43,242 nucleotides of DNA from Acidipila sp. (GCA_010365215.1 JAAFGT010000029.1:11084-54325), one strand, 5' to 3'. Shown: positions 28,546-37,455, counted from the first letter of the stretch. Translations and numbers: made by a program. Notes: generated by a model not told the origin, from the sequence alone.

Positions 28546-29748
28546 CTAAGTTTTGTGATACACGGGCGATAGTTCGCGCAGCCGTTCGACCACCCCCGGC
28601 ACAACGCCAATGGCGTACTCAATCTCTTCGGCGGTGGTGCTGTGACCCAGGCTGAAGCGCAGGCTCGAACGCGCATCTTCGGGCGCCAAGCCAATGGCCG
28701 TGAGCACGTGCGAAGGCTCTACGGCGCCTGACGAGCAAGCTGCTCCCGTCGAGCAGGCCACGCCCTTCAGGTCCAGCGAAATCACCAGCGACTCGCCTTC
28801 GATGTGGCGAAACATGATGTTCGAAGTATTCGGCGTGCGTGGCGCGCCCTCTCCGTTCACGTGCGCTTCGCTGATGCGCGTGAGCAACTGGCTCTCCAGG
28901 CGATCGCGCAGCGAGGCCATTCTCGATGCGTCCGCTTCCAGATTCTCGCGCGCTAACTGCGCGGCCACGCCCAGCGCCACGATTCCCGCCACGTTTTCCG
29001 TGCCCGGACGCCTGTCGCGTTCGTGATGCCCGCCATAAAAAATCGGCCGCAGGCGCGTGCCCTTGCTGACGAAGAGCGCTCCCACACCTTTTGGCGCGCG
29101 AATTTTGTGGCCGGACACGGTGAGCAGGTCCACACCCAATCGCGCAACGTCCAGCGGAAGTTTTCCGGCCGACTGCACGGCGTCGCAGTGCAGATAGATA
29201 TCGGCTTCGGCGGCGATTTTTGCGATCTCCTCGATGGGCTGCACCGTGCCAATCTCATTGTTCGCGTGCATCACGGTGATCAACACGGTCTCCGGGCGAA
29301 TCGCGCGCCGCACGTCTTGCGGATCCACCACGCCGGCCGAGCTGACCGGGACATAGGTTACGTCCACTCCCTCGCGCTCGAGAAACTGGCACGCGTTCAG
29401 CACGGCGTGGTGCTCGATCTGCGTGGTGATGACGTGTCTGCGAACGCCGCCAGGCACGCCCAGCCCGAGCGGCACCAGCCCAAAAATCGCCAGGTTGTCT
29501 GCTTCGGTTCCCCCGCTGGTAAAAACAATCTCTCCGGCGCGCGCCCCCACCAGAGCAGCCACAGATTCCCGCGCCCGTTCCACGGCAGTACGCGCCCGTT
29601 GTCCGAACGAGTGAATGGAACTGGCATTGCCGTACTCCTCGGAAAGAAACGGAAGCATCGCCGCAACGACCTCTGGGGCGGCGGGCGTGGTGGCGTTATG
29701 GTCGAGATAAACGCGCTGCATGGCTATATTGTCGCGCTGCATGGCCAT
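28546..29748 (-). CDS. iscS: Cysteine desulfurase (IscS/NifS family)
   Basis: A PLP-dependent enzyme that takes sulfur from cysteine and passes it to MnmA and to iron-sulfur assembly. The conserved start is RVYLDHNATTP. FTSGGTEADNLAI and the PLP lysine in SGHKIRAPKG follow, and the persulfide cysteine lies in CSTGAACSSGAVEPSHVL. I used the ATG at 29748, which has a GGA-rich site six bases upstream; the ATGs at 29742 and 29721 are also possible, and a direct repeat (GCCATGCAGCGCG) surrounds them. The longer frame to 29811 crosses the predicted promoter. Confidence 0.93.
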   Translation of the reverse strand: MAMQRDNIAMQRVYLDHNATTPAAPEVVAAMLPFLSEEYGNASSIHSFGQRARTAVERARESVAALVGARAGEIVFTSGGTEADNLAIFGLVPLGLGVPGGVRRHVITTQIEHHAVLNACQFLEREGVDVTYVPVSSAGVVDPQDVRRAIRPETVLITVMHANNEIGTVQPIEEIAKIAAEADIYLHCDAVQSAGKLPLDVARLGVDLLTVSGHKIRAPKGVGALFVSKGTRLRPIFYGGHHERDRRPGTENVAGIVALGVAAQLARENLEADASRMASLRDRLESQLLTRISEAHVNGEGAPRTPNTSNIMFRHIEGESLVISLDLKGVACSTGAACSSGAVEPSHVLTAIGLAPEDARSSLRFSLGHSTTAEEIEYAIGVVPGVVERLRELSPVYHKT

Positions 29749-29782
29749 TTTCCAGGGAAAAGGGTCTGGCACTCCTGCATTT

Positions 29783-29811
29783 AGAATAGGCGGGCCAACG
29801 GGAAGCGTCAA
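29783..29811 (-). promoter_or_regulatory. Predicted promoter of the iscS-mnmA operon
   Basis: On the minus strand: TTGACG (29811-29806), 17 bases, TATTCT (29788-29783), about 35 bp before the ATG at 29748. I saw no IscR-type operator. Confidence 0.45.
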
Positions 29812-29873
29812 GCCAAGGTACTGGCCAGGGTGCTGGCAGGCGGTGAATTAGACTCTGAAGATTTTTCGAGCGT

Positions 29874-30380
29874 TCAATCCTGGCCAACCCATTGAGACTG
29901 TATCTTCGGGGGCCGCAGCAAAGTCTGCATGACCACGCAGTACTGTTCTGTTTTCTCCCGCAACCCGCGAAGCTGCTCCGGGGTGGCCGTCGGCGCGGCA
30001 ACATCGAAATGAAGATGGAGACTCTCAAAACCGACGGGCACGTCCTTGGAAATGCCCAGGGTGCCCCGAAGATCCAATTCTCCTTCCACGGTGACTTCGA
30101 TGCGTTCGGTGGCAATACCCATGGCCGCCGCCACCATCTGACAAGTGATTTGCGCGCACGCTGCCAGGGCTCCCAGCAAAAGGTCACCGGAACACGCACC
30201 GGTTCCGCCGCCGCCCACGCCTTTGTGGGCTTCCGCCTGGTAAACGGCGCGGCCGATGTCAATCGAGCAGGACACGGGAACATCGGTCTGCCCGCCTTTC
30301 GCCCGCATTTTGATCCGCGAGGCATTGGGATCGCTGCGGTATTGCTCCTTCAGTGGCTTCTGCAGTGATCGAAGATCCAT
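29874..30380 (-). CDS. OsmC family peroxide-stress protein
   Basis: A 168-residue protein of the OsmC/Ohr fold that reduces organic peroxides by thiol chemistry. The expected pair of cysteines is in ACSGDLLLGALAAC (near residue 63) and in EQYCVV (near residue 147). Glycine-rich GVGGGGTGAC precedes the first. The ATG at 30380 has a GAGG site. It is transcribed away from the DUF4242 gene, and the two promoters appear to overlap. Confidence 0.88.
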   Translation of the reverse strand: MDLRSLQKPLKEQYRSDPNASRIKMRAKGGQTDVPVSCSIDIGRAVYQAEAHKGVGGGGTGACSGDLLLGALAACAQITCQMVAAAMGIATERIEVTVEGELDLRGTLGISKDVPVGFESLHLHFDVAAPTATPEQLRGLREKTEQYCVVMQTLLRPPKIQSQWVGQD

Positions 30381-30441
30381 GGCAACCTCACTGGGCGATT
30401 CCGGGCCATTTTTCGGTAAGCGGGGGCTGTGGCCGAGCCGT

Positions 30442-30447
30442 ATTGTA
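30442..30447 (-). promoter_or_regulatory. Predicted -10 element of the osmC-like gene
   Basis: TACAAT on the minus strand. It overlaps the predicted -35 hexamer (30443-30448) of the divergent DUF4242 promoter, so the two genes could not both be transcribed freely at once. The -35 is weak. Confidence 0.35.
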
Positions 30448-30471
30448 GCGGCTCCACCTGCATGCTAGCAT
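30443..30471 (+). promoter_or_regulatory. Predicted promoter of the DUF4242 gene
   Basis: TTGTAG (30443-30448), 17 bases, TAGCAT (30466-30471), 23 bp before the ATG at 30494. The -10 lies in the palindrome GCATGCTAGCATGC (30459-30472). Confidence 0.4.
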
Positions 30472-30493
30472 GCTTCCGCAGCAGGGAGAGCCT

Positions 30494-30766
30494 ATGCCCA
30501 AGTACGTCATTGAACGCGAAGTGCCCGGAGCCGGAAATTTAACCGAGACGCAACTTCGGGAATTATCCCAAAAGTCCGTCCGTGTGCTGAAGGAAATGGG
30601 TCCTGGAATTCAATGGCTGCACAGCTACGTGACCGGCGATAAAGTGTACTGCGTCTATCTCGCTCCGGACGAAGCCTCGATTAAAGAGCACGCCAAGCGC
30701 GTAGGCGTTCCCGCCAATCGCGTCTCCGCAGTGCGCCGGATGATTGACGCGTCGAGCGCGGAATAA
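30494..30766 (+). CDS. DUF4242 (SCO4226-like) protein
   Basis: A 90-residue single-domain protein starting MPKYVIEREVPGAG, with LHSYVTGDKVYCVYLAPDEASIKEHAKRAG-type sequence typical of DUF4242. One member of this family, SCO4226, binds nickel; that activity is not established here. The ATG at 30494 has a GGGAGAG site. It converges with the large kinase gene (15 bp between stops) over a hairpin. Confidence 0.85.
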   Translation: MPKYVIEREVPGAGNLTETQLRELSQKSVRVLKEMGPGIQWLHSYVTGDKVYCVYLAPDEASIKEHAKRVGVPANRVSAVRRMIDASSAE

Positions 30767-30769
30767 GCG

Positions 30770-30789
30770 CCGGCTGCCGCCTCAGCCGG
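30770..30789. terminator. Convergent hairpin between the DUF4242 and kinase genes
   Basis: CCGGCTG, 6-base loop, CAGCCGG: a perfect 7-bp stem between two stop codons. No T-tract on either strand, so intrinsic termination is uncertain. Confidence 0.35.
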
Positions 30790-33700
30790 TCTGCGCTCCT
30801 TTGCCTCCCAACGGGGGCAGGTTATCTTCGAGCAGCAGCGCCGCCTCGATGGCCTTTCCCGCCGGCATCGCCCAGCCTTCCAGCCACACCGTCGTGCCTG
30901 CCCTTTCGGTCAGAGCCTGCCGTGCCAGAGCCAGACTTTCTTCCAGTTTGGCGCGTTCCGCCTGCGTCAGCGGAGCGCCGATGTTTTGGCGTAGCGCGGC
31001 TGCTGCGCCAGCCAGCCGCAGCGCGCGCTCTGCTTCGAATTGAGTCGCCCCCAGGCACGCAAAGCACTCCAACAGGCGTGCGATTCCTCGTTTGTGATCC
31101 AGCTCCTGGAAAATTTTCATGCTTTCCCGGTAAAGCGAGTGCGCCGCGGGATAATCCCGCTGTTCCCTCGCCAGGCTTCCCAGGTCAGCGAGGGTGCCCG
31201 CTGTGCCCCAGCGATCATCCAGTTCCCGGAAGGCCGCCAGGCTCTGCTCGTACAAGCGTCGCGCGGCCGTGAAGTCACCTTGATCGCGCGCGGCATCTCC
31301 CTGGTAGTTCATGGACCAGGCTACGCCCGTGCGATCCCCCAGGTCTTGAAAAATCGGCAGGCACTCCGCGTAAAGCGCGTGCGCGCGGGCGTAGTCGCGA
31401 TCCATTTTGACGACATTGGCCAGGTTACTGAGCGCACGGGCCACGGCCAGTTGATTGCCCAATTCTTTCCAGAGCACTAAACTTTCTTCGAAGGCAGCGC
31501 GCGCCGAGGCCACATCGCCCCGGTCACGAGCATGGACGCCCAGCGCGTTCAGACACACGGCGACACCCTGCTTGTCGTCCAATTGGCGCGCGACCTCCAG
31601 ACTCTCCCGGGTGAGCGCATCCCCAGAGGCGTAGTCTCCCTGCGCGCCCGACAGCACGCCCGCCGCGAAAAGCGCGCGCGCACGCGCCTTGGCGGATGTT
31701 GCCGTCGCCGGGAGCTTCAGCAACTTGCCCAGCCTGTCGCGTCCCTCGGCGAGGTACTCGCCCATCTCCCAAAAGCGAAACAGGGCGGCGCCGAGACGCA
31801 GGCCCCAATCGGCATCTCCGGTTTCGGTGAGCCACTCCAGGGCGGCACGAAAATTGTCATGCTCGATTCTGAAGCGTTCCCGCCACTCCGCGCCTTCCGC
31901 GCCACCGAGCTGCTCGGTAGCGTCCTCCTCGGCCAGCACGAGGCAGTAAGCGGCATGCGCTCGCCTGGTGCGGGCTTGCTCCCCGCTGGCCTCAAGTTTT
32001 TCCAGAGCGTATTCGCGGATGGTTTCCAGCATGGTAAAACGAGATTCACCGCTCGGCTGGTCGACCAGTTGTACCAGGCTCTTGTCGACCATGGACGATA
32101 TCCCATCGAGCAGGTCCAGGTCGAGGTCCTGCTTGGTGTCGCACGCCGCTTCCGCACCTTCCAGGGTGCATCCGCCGACGAAAACCGATAATCTGCGGAA
32201 AAGTTTCTGCTCGGCAGGGCTCAGCAGGTCGTAACTCCAATCGATGGCCGCGCGAAGCGTCTGCTGGCGCTGCGGCAGGTCTCGCGCGCCGCCCGTCAAT
32301 AGCTGCAGGCGGCTGGCCAGGCGCGTGCGCATGGCAGAAGGCGAAAGGACTTTGATCCTGGCCGCGGCCAACTCGATGGCCAGGGGAAGGCCATCCAGGC
32401 GGGCGCAAATCTCGGTGATGGCGGACGCGTTTTCCGCGGTAAGTTCAAAATCGGGCTTGGCCGCGATCGCACGTTGCACGAAAAGCGCAATCGCCGGGCA
32501 CTGCGACAGCACCTCCAGCGAAGGTAGCGACCGCGCATCCGGCAGCGCCAGCGGCGGCACGGGAAATTCATGCTCCCCGTATACGTGCAGCGCCGCGCGG
32601 CTGGTGACCAGGATTTTTAGATTCGGACCCGTGGCCAGCAGCTCCGCCACGATCGGCGCCGCCCTGATTAAGTGCTCAAAATTATCCAGCACCAGGAGCA
32701 TGGGCGCACGGGAAGAATCCTGAAAAGTCTCTTTGAGTAATTCGAGGGGCGCCTGACCGCCCGCTTGGCGGATTCCCAACGTCTGCACGATCACCGAAGC
32801 GATCAAGCCGGGATCGCCGACGGTGGAAAGCGGAACGAAATAGATGCCACTCGAAAAGTGCTCCACCAGGCCACTGGCCATTTGCAGCGCGAGGCGTGTT
32901 TTGCCGATCCCGGCAGGTCCCGTGACCGTCACCAGGCGCACATCCGCGCAAAGCAGGAGCTCCTGTGCGGCCGCTATTTCCTTCTCGCGTCCCACGAAGA
33001 CGGTCCGTGGTGCGGGAAGATTCGTCGGGCCCATCTCCACTGGCTGGGCCGGTTTCTCCGAGAAGCGGTCGCGTATCACGGCAAGCTCTCGCGCGAGATC
33101 CCGTGTAGAGGAGTAGCGCTGCTCAGCGTCTTTGGTCAGGCACCTCTCCACCGCCCAGCAGAGCGGAGCGGGAACGTCGGGGTTTTGTACTCCAATTGGT
33201 TTGGCCGGCTCCCGGAGAATGGCCACCATCGTCTCCGCAGCGGTGCTTCTCTGAAAGGCGCGCTTGCCGGTCAGCATCTCGTAAAGCACCAGCCCGAAGG
33301 AGAACTGGTCTGACCGGAAATCCAGCCGCGCGCCGCTGGCCTGCTCCGGCGACATGTATCCTACCGTTCCGATGGCCAGACCTTCGCGTGTCTGCAACGC
33401 GGACTGCGTGCGCGTATCCGGCAAATCTTCGCCGGTGGAAGCGACCTTGGCCAGGCCAAAGTCCAGAATCTTGACGAATCCATCGTGCGAGACCATCAGG
33501 TTCTCAGGTTTTAAATCGCGGTGGGTGATGCCCGCCTCATGCGCTTTCGTCAAACCCTCGGCAACCTGCGTGGCAATTTCCGTTGTTTTTCGGATGGGCA
33601 GCACGCCGGAGTCAAGCAGCTGGCGCACGGTCTTGCCCTCGACCAGCTCCATGGCGATGTAGTGGGTGGATCCGTCCTGCCCAAGCTCGTAAATGGTGAC

Positions 33701-33913
33701 GATGTTGGGGTGATTGAGGGCGGATGCCGAACGTGCTTCACGTTCGAACCGCTGCAACCGGCCCGCGTCCGCGGAGAACGACGCCGGCAAAATCTTAATG
33801 GCCACACTGCGCTCCAGGCGGGGATCCCGCGCCCGGTATACCTCGCCCATTCCGCCCGCGCCAAGCGGGGCGACAATCTCATACGGCCCGAGTTTGGTGC
33901 CCGGAACCAGCAT
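30782..33913 (-). CDS. Ser/Thr protein kinase - STAND ATPase - TPR fusion regulator
   Basis: A 1043-residue multidomain regulator. Numbering the GTG at 33916 as residue 1: the kinase domain covers about 10-275 (glycine loop LGAGGMGEVY, Lys41 in VAIKIL, HRDLKPEN at 132-139, DFG at 152-154, SPE at 189-191), all catalytic residues present. A STAND-type NTPase follows (FVGREKE, Walker A GPAGIGKT at about 333-340, Walker B LLVLDN at 407-412, then TSR). A winged-helix/TPR region runs to the end (TPR-like repeats about 690-1000). The start is ATG at 33913 or GTG at 33916. No transmembrane segment is seen. It is probably a signal-responsive kinase whose activity is gated by the STAND module; targets are unknown. 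Confidence 0.9.
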   Translation of the reverse strand: MLVPGTKLGPYEIVAPLGAGGMGEVYRARDPRLERSVAIKILPASFSADAGRLQRFEREARSASALNHPNIVTIYELGQDGSTHYIAMELVEGKTVRQLLDSGVLPIRKTTEIATQVAEGLTKAHEAGITHRDLKPENLMVSHDGFVKILDFGLAKVASTGEDLPDTRTQSALQTREGLAIGTVGYMSPEQASGARLDFRSDQFSFGLVLYEMLTGKRAFQRSTAAETMVAILREPAKPIGVQNPDVPAPLCWAVERCLTKDAEQRYSSTRDLARELAVIRDRFSEKPAQPVEMGPTNLPAPRTVFVGREKEIAAAQELLLCADVRLVTVTGPAGIGKTRLALQMASGLVEHFSSGIYFVPLSTVGDPGLIASVIVQTLGIRQAGGQAPLELLKETFQDSSRAPMLLVLDNFEHLIRAAPIVAELLATGPNLKILVTSRAALHVYGEHEFPVPPLALPDARSLPSLEVLSQCPAIALFVQRAIAAKPDFELTAENASAITEICARLDGLPLAIELAAARIKVLSPSAMRTRLASRLQLLTGGARDLPQRQQTLRAAIDWSYDLLSPAEQKLFRRLSVFVGGCTLEGAEAACDTKQDLDLDLLDGISSMVDKSLVQLVDQPSGESRFTMLETIREYALEKLEASGEQARTRRAHAAYCLVLAEEDATEQLGGAEGAEWRERFRIEHDNFRAALEWLTETGDADWGLRLGAALFRFWEMGEYLAEGRDRLGKLLKLPATATSAKARARALFAAGVLSGAQGDYASGDALTRESLEVARQLDDKQGVAVCLNALGVHARDRGDVASARAAFEESLVLWKELGNQLAVARALSNLANVVKMDRDYARAHALYAECLPIFQDLGDRTGVAWSMNYQGDAARDQGDFTAARRLYEQSLAAFRELDDRWGTAGTLADLGSLAREQRDYPAAHSLYRESMKIFQELDHKRGIARLLECFACLGATQFEAERALRLAGAAAALRQNIGAPLTQAERAKLEESLALARQALTERAGTTVWLEGWAMPAGKAIEAALLLEDNLPPLGGKGAQTG

Positions 33914-33924
33914 CACGGTGCGAG

Positions 33925-33930
33925 ATTATA
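33925..33930 (-). promoter_or_regulatory. Predicted -10 element of the kinase gene, possible leaderless mRNA
   Basis: Consensus TATAAT on the minus strand, only 11 bases before the ATG at 33913. Transcription would start within a few bases of the start codon. No ribosome site is seen, which fits a leaderless transcript. Confidence 0.4.
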
Positions 33931-34033
33931 TCCTCATGGGAACTGGCGCACGCTTCTTTTAGCGACGCTCTTCCCTCGGCAATACGGTTTGTGGTAGTTT
34001 CCCAGTTCCGAAAAGTACGATGGGAGGTGAATC

Positions 34034-35089
34034 ATGGCTGTGGACATGAACAAATTGATGGCCTTTGTCGGCAAGGCGGTGGTCGACATTGGCGGCACGA
34101 TGCACGCGGCGCTGGTGGTGGTCGGCGAAAAGCGCGGCTTGTACAAGGCGTTGGCCAAGGGCCCCTGCAGCTCCGAAGAGCTGGCCAAGCGCACCGCCAG
34201 CAACGAGCGTTACGTTCGCGAATGGCTGAGTTCCCAGGCCGCGGGCGGCTACGTTGAATACGATCCAAAAACGCAACAGTACAGCATGAACGAAGAACAG
34301 ATTTTTGCGCTGACCGATGAGAAAGGCGCGATCTATCTTCCCGGAGCGTTCCAGCTGGCGCTCGCTGCGGTGCGGTCTGAAGAGCGGGTCAGCGAAGCGT
34401 TTCGCACGGGCGCGGGAATCGGCTGGCACGAACACGACGCCGGCCTTTTTTGCGGTACGGAAAGATTTTTCCGGCCCAACTACGCCGCGAACCTCTTAAG
34501 CGCGTGGATTCCCGCGCTGGAAGGCGTGGAAGCGCGGCTGAAGCAGGGCGCGCGGGTTGCCGACGTGGGATGCGGGCATGGCTCGTCCACCATACTGATG
34601 GCCGAGGCTTTTCCCAAATCCACATTTGTCGGCTACGACTACCATGAAGCTTCCATCGCCACCGCGCGGCAACGTGCTACCGAAGCAGGCGTCGCCGACC
34701 GCGTGAAGTTCGATACCGCTAAAGCCAAGGACTATCCCGGCCGGGACTTCGACTTCGTCACTTTTTTCGATTGCCTGCACGATATGGGCGACCCCGCCGG
34801 CGCCGCCGCGCACGTCAAACAGTCGCTTAAGGCCGACGGCACCTGGATGATCGTTGAGCCCTACGCCGGTGATCGCGTCGAGCAGAATCTCAATCCGGTG
34901 GGGCGGCTTTTCTACAGCGCCTCGACTCTGTTGTGCACGCCGGCGTCCAAGTCGCAGGAAGTGGGCTTGGCGCTGGGCGCGCAAGCGGGCGAGGCGCGCA
35001 TGAAAAACGTAGTCACCTCCGGCGGCTTCAGCCGTTTCCGTCGCGCCGCGGAAACTCCCTTCAACCTGGTGTACGAAGCCCGGCCGTAG
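34034..35089 (+). CDS. SAM-dependent methyltransferase with N-terminal winged helix
   Basis: A 351-residue protein. An N-terminal winged-helix domain (GLYKALAKGPCSSEELAKRT, about residues 30-95) precedes a class I Rossmann methyltransferase: motif I VADVGCGHGSS (near residue 178), FVGYDYHEASI, then FFDCLHDMGDPAGAA with the acidic post-motif. This order is typical of small-molecule or O-methyltransferases of the Rv2258c kind; the substrate is unknown. The strong GGGAGGTGA site just upstream supports the ATG at 34034. It diverges from the kinase gene. Confidence 0.88.
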   Translation: MAVDMNKLMAFVGKAVVDIGGTMHAALVVVGEKRGLYKALAKGPCSSEELAKRTASNERYVREWLSSQAAGGYVEYDPKTQQYSMNEEQIFALTDEKGAIYLPGAFQLALAAVRSEERVSEAFRTGAGIGWHEHDAGLFCGTERFFRPNYAANLLSAWIPALEGVEARLKQGARVADVGCGHGSSTILMAEAFPKSTFVGYDYHEASIATARQRATEAGVADRVKFDTAKAKDYPGRDFDFVTFFDCLHDMGDPAGAAAHVKQSLKADGTWMIVEPYAGDRVEQNLNPVGRLFYSASTLLCTPASKSQEVGLALGAQAGEARMKNVVTSGGFSRFRRAAETPFNLVYEARP

Positions 35090-35180
35090 AGCTGAACGGC
35101 CATCACTCATCGGCCCGCGTGCGCGTGAGCCCCCTGCGGCGCGCTCCGTGTGGCTGCCGAAATTCCCACGGCTCATCATC

Positions 35181-35209
35181 TTGACAAAGCGCTCCGTGTT
35201 GGCTAGCGT
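35181..35209 (+). promoter_or_regulatory. Predicted promoter of the SAM hydrolase gene
   Basis: TTGACA (35181-35186), 17 bases, TAGCGT (35204-35209), about 50 bp before the ATG at 35259. Confidence 0.55.
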
Positions 35210-35258
35210 GCGAAGCGTCTCTCGTTCACCGTCCTCGACCAACATTTAAGGAGCAGGA

Positions 35259-36062
35259 ATGCCGCCAGCACGCCCGCCCGTGATCACGCTCACCACCGAT
35301 TACGGCACCAACGACCACCTGGTGGGAACCATCAAGGGAGTGATCCTGCGCATCCTGCCCGAAGCGCAGATCGTGGACATCTGCAACCACGTGCTGGGCT
35401 GCGACATCTTGGATGGCGCCTTAACCATCGGCCAGGCGTACAACTACTTCCCGCAAAAAACCATTCACGTGGTGGTGGTGGACCCGGGCGTGGGAACCCA
35501 GCGCCGCCCCATCCTGGTCTCTGCCGGCATGCACTATTTCCTCGCTCCGGATAATGGCGTCCTTTCCATGGTCTACGAAAAGGCCGACGACGTGGTGGTG
35601 CGTCACGTCACCGCGGAGCACTATTTTCTTTCGCCCATGAGCAACACCTTCCACGGCCGCGATGTTTTTGCGCCGGTGGCCGCGTGGCTGGCCAAAAACG
35701 GCCAGGGATCGAGCTTCGGCGAAGAGATTACCGATTTCATTCGCTTCAGCCTGCCCAAGCCGAAGACCGCGGACAACGCCGTTCGCGGCGTGGTGCTGAA
35801 AGTGGACAATTTCGGCAATCTGCTCACTAATTTCACCCCCGACCATGTGCCGCAGCTTTTTGCCGGCGATGGGAAATTCAAAATTACCGTGGGCGGCAAG
35901 GAAGTCAGCAGCATAATTCAGAATTATTCGCAGGGCGCGCCCGGCGAGGCCTTCGCCATCCTGGGATCGAGCGGCTGGCTGGAGATTGCCATGAACCGCG
36001 GGAATGCCGCGCGCACGCTCGGTGTGCAGCGCGGCGCGGAAGTTGTCGTCACTCTGGGTTGA
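35259..36062 (+). CDS. SAM hydroxide adenosyltransferase (DUF62 family)
   Basis: A 267-residue protein of the fluorinase/DUF62 fold. Opening TLTTDYGTNDHLVGTIKGV and the DPGVGTQRRP, DNGVLS, HGRDVFAPVAAWLA and VDNFGNLLTN motifs are all characteristic. The family splits S-adenosylmethionine with water to adenosine and methionine; the halogenase members have different residues, and I cannot tell the exact subtype from motifs alone. The ATG follows an AAGGAGC site. It stands next to the methyltransferase gene, whose waste SAM metabolism it might serve (inference). Confidence 0.9.
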   Translation: MPPARPPVITLTTDYGTNDHLVGTIKGVILRILPEAQIVDICNHVLGCDILDGALTIGQAYNYFPQKTIHVVVVDPGVGTQRRPILVSAGMHYFLAPDNGVLSMVYEKADDVVVRHVTAEHYFLSPMSNTFHGRDVFAPVAAWLAKNGQGSSFGEEITDFIRFSLPKPKTADNAVRGVVLKVDNFGNLLTNFTPDHVPQLFAGDGKFKITVGGKEVSSIIQNYSQGAPGEAFAILGSSGWLEIAMNRGNAARTLGVQRGAEVVVTLG

Positions 36063-36067
36063 TCCAG

Positions 36068-36091
36068 GAGGGCGGATTACCGCGCGCCCTC
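36068..36091. terminator. Probable bidirectional terminator
   Basis: GAGGGCG, 10-base loop, CGCCCTC: a perfect 7-bp stem followed by TTTC, between the converging SAM hydrolase and CNNM genes and overlapping the CNNM stop. Confidence 0.4.
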
Positions 36092-37438
36092 TTTCGCCGT
36101 GGTGGCCACTTCCAGCGCTTTGATGCGCTGAATCTTCACTCGCGCCACTCGCCGCCGGTCCATCTCCACCACCGTAAAGCGAAAACCCGCTGCGTCAAAT
36201 GTCTCCCCGCCGCGCGGCAGAAATCCCAGATGGTGCAGCACAAAGCCACCCAGCGTTTCATATTCAGAATGGTCGGGCAGCTGGATATCGAACTGCGTTT
36301 CCAGGTCGCGAACCTTGAGCGAGGCGTCGAAAATCATGGCGCCGTCGGCCAGCGTCAAGGGACGCTCCACCACGTCAAACTCGTCGTAAATCTCGCCCAC
36401 TATCTGTTCCAGCACGTCTTCCAGCGTCACCAGTCCCAGTATGGTGCCAAACTCGTCCACCACCGTGGCCAGGCCGGTGTGCCGCGCGCGCAGTTCGTCG
36501 AGCAGCTCGCTCACCGGCTTGCTCTCCGGAACGATCAGCACCTCGCGCAACAACGGGCGCAGTTGGAACTCCTGCGGCGGCAATCCATCCTGGGCGCGCC
36601 GCTCGCGATCGAGCAGCACCCACAAAATATCCTTGATGTGCACGAACCCGGCGGTGTGGTCGAGGCTGCCCTGATACACCAGCAGGCGCGAGCGCTGCGT
36701 GGTGGCGAATGTTTTCATCACTTCGTCCAGCGTGGCCTCGAGCGCCAACCCGTGCACATCCGGCCGCGGCACCATGATTTCCCTGACGCGCACTTCGCTC
36801 AGCTCGATGGCGCTCTTGATGACTTTTTTCTCGCCCCGGTCGAACAGCCCGCGCTCGCCCGCCTGCTCCACCAGAATCTGCAGCTCTTCCGCGGAGTGCA
36901 CCAGTGTATGACCCTTGCTTGTGGAAATGCCCAAAGCCCGATTGATGCGCGCCGCCGACCCTTCCAGCAGCGCAATGGCCCACTGAAAAGTGTCCAGGTA
37001 GATGTTGAACGGCCGCGCGGTCAGCAGCGCCACCTGCTCGGCGCGCTCCAGGCTGAAAGTTTTCGGCACCAGCTCGCCGAACACCACGTGCAAGAACGTC
37101 AGCCCGGCAAACGCCAGCCCCAGCGAGATGGCATGCGCCACCAGCGCCACTTGCGGATAAGGGATCCAGTCCAGCAGCCTGCGCAGCAGCGACGCCAGCG
37201 TGTTTTCCCCGAGAATACCCAGCCCCAGGCTGGTGAGGGTGACCCCTACCTGCACGCCGGAGACCACGCGATTCATGTCGCCCAGCAGGCGTTGCACCAC
37301 GCGCGCCCGCGCCACGCCCTGCTCCACCAGTTGACGAATACGCGAGGGGCGCACGGCCACTAGCGAAAACTCCACGGCGGCAAAAAAAGCGTTAATCCCC
37401 ACCAGCAGCAACACCGCGGCAATTTTGATGGAAGTCAT
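36077..37438 (-). CDS. CNNM/CorC-type membrane protein (hemolysin-like)
   Basis: A 453-residue protein with an N-terminal DUF21 membrane domain (four hydrophobic segments within about residues 1-190, with GVQVGVTLTSLGLG and FGELVPKTFSLERAE), two CBS domains (about 210-335, VREIMVPRPDVHGL and VVDEFGTILGLVTLEDVLEQIVGEI) and a C-terminal CorC/HlyC domain (ETLGGFVLHHLG, FTVVEMDRRRVARVKI). The family handles Mg/Co or other divalent cations across the inner membrane. The ATG at 37438 begins the first hydrophobic helix; the open frame to 37567 lacks a basis. Predicted transcription would start close to the ATG. Confidence 0.9.
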   Translation of the reverse strand: MTSIKIAAVLLLVGINAFFAAVEFSLVAVRPSRIRQLVEQGVARARVVQRLLGDMNRVVSGVQVGVTLTSLGLGILGENTLASLLRRLLDWIPYPQVALVAHAISLGLAFAGLTFLHVVFGELVPKTFSLERAEQVALLTARPFNIYLDTFQWAIALLEGSAARINRALGISTSKGHTLVHSAEELQILVEQAGERGLFDRGEKKVIKSAIELSEVRVREIMVPRPDVHGLALEATLDEVMKTFATTQRSRLLVYQGSLDHTAGFVHIKDILWVLLDRERRAQDGLPPQEFQLRPLLREVLIVPESKPVSELLDELRARHTGLATVVDEFGTILGLVTLEDVLEQIVGEIYDEFDVVERPLTLADGAMIFDASLKVRDLETQFDIQLPDHSEYETLGGFVLHHLGFLPRGGETFDAAGFRFTVVEMDRRRVARVKIQRIKALEVATTAKEGAR

Positions 37439-37449
37439 GGGACCACCAG

Positions 37450-37455
37450 ATTCTA
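37450..37455 (-). promoter_or_regulatory. Predicted -10 element of the CNNM gene
   Basis: TAGAAT on the minus strand within GCTAGAAT, 11 bases before the ATG at 37438. A -35 is not obvious. The leader would be about five bases, so translation may be leaderless. Confidence 0.35.

Noticed and set aside
36059-37363. 434-codon plus-strand ORF opposite the CNNM gene
   Set aside because: His/Gln/Arg-rich composition is typical of antisense reading of GC-rich genes; the CNNM frame has clear domains.
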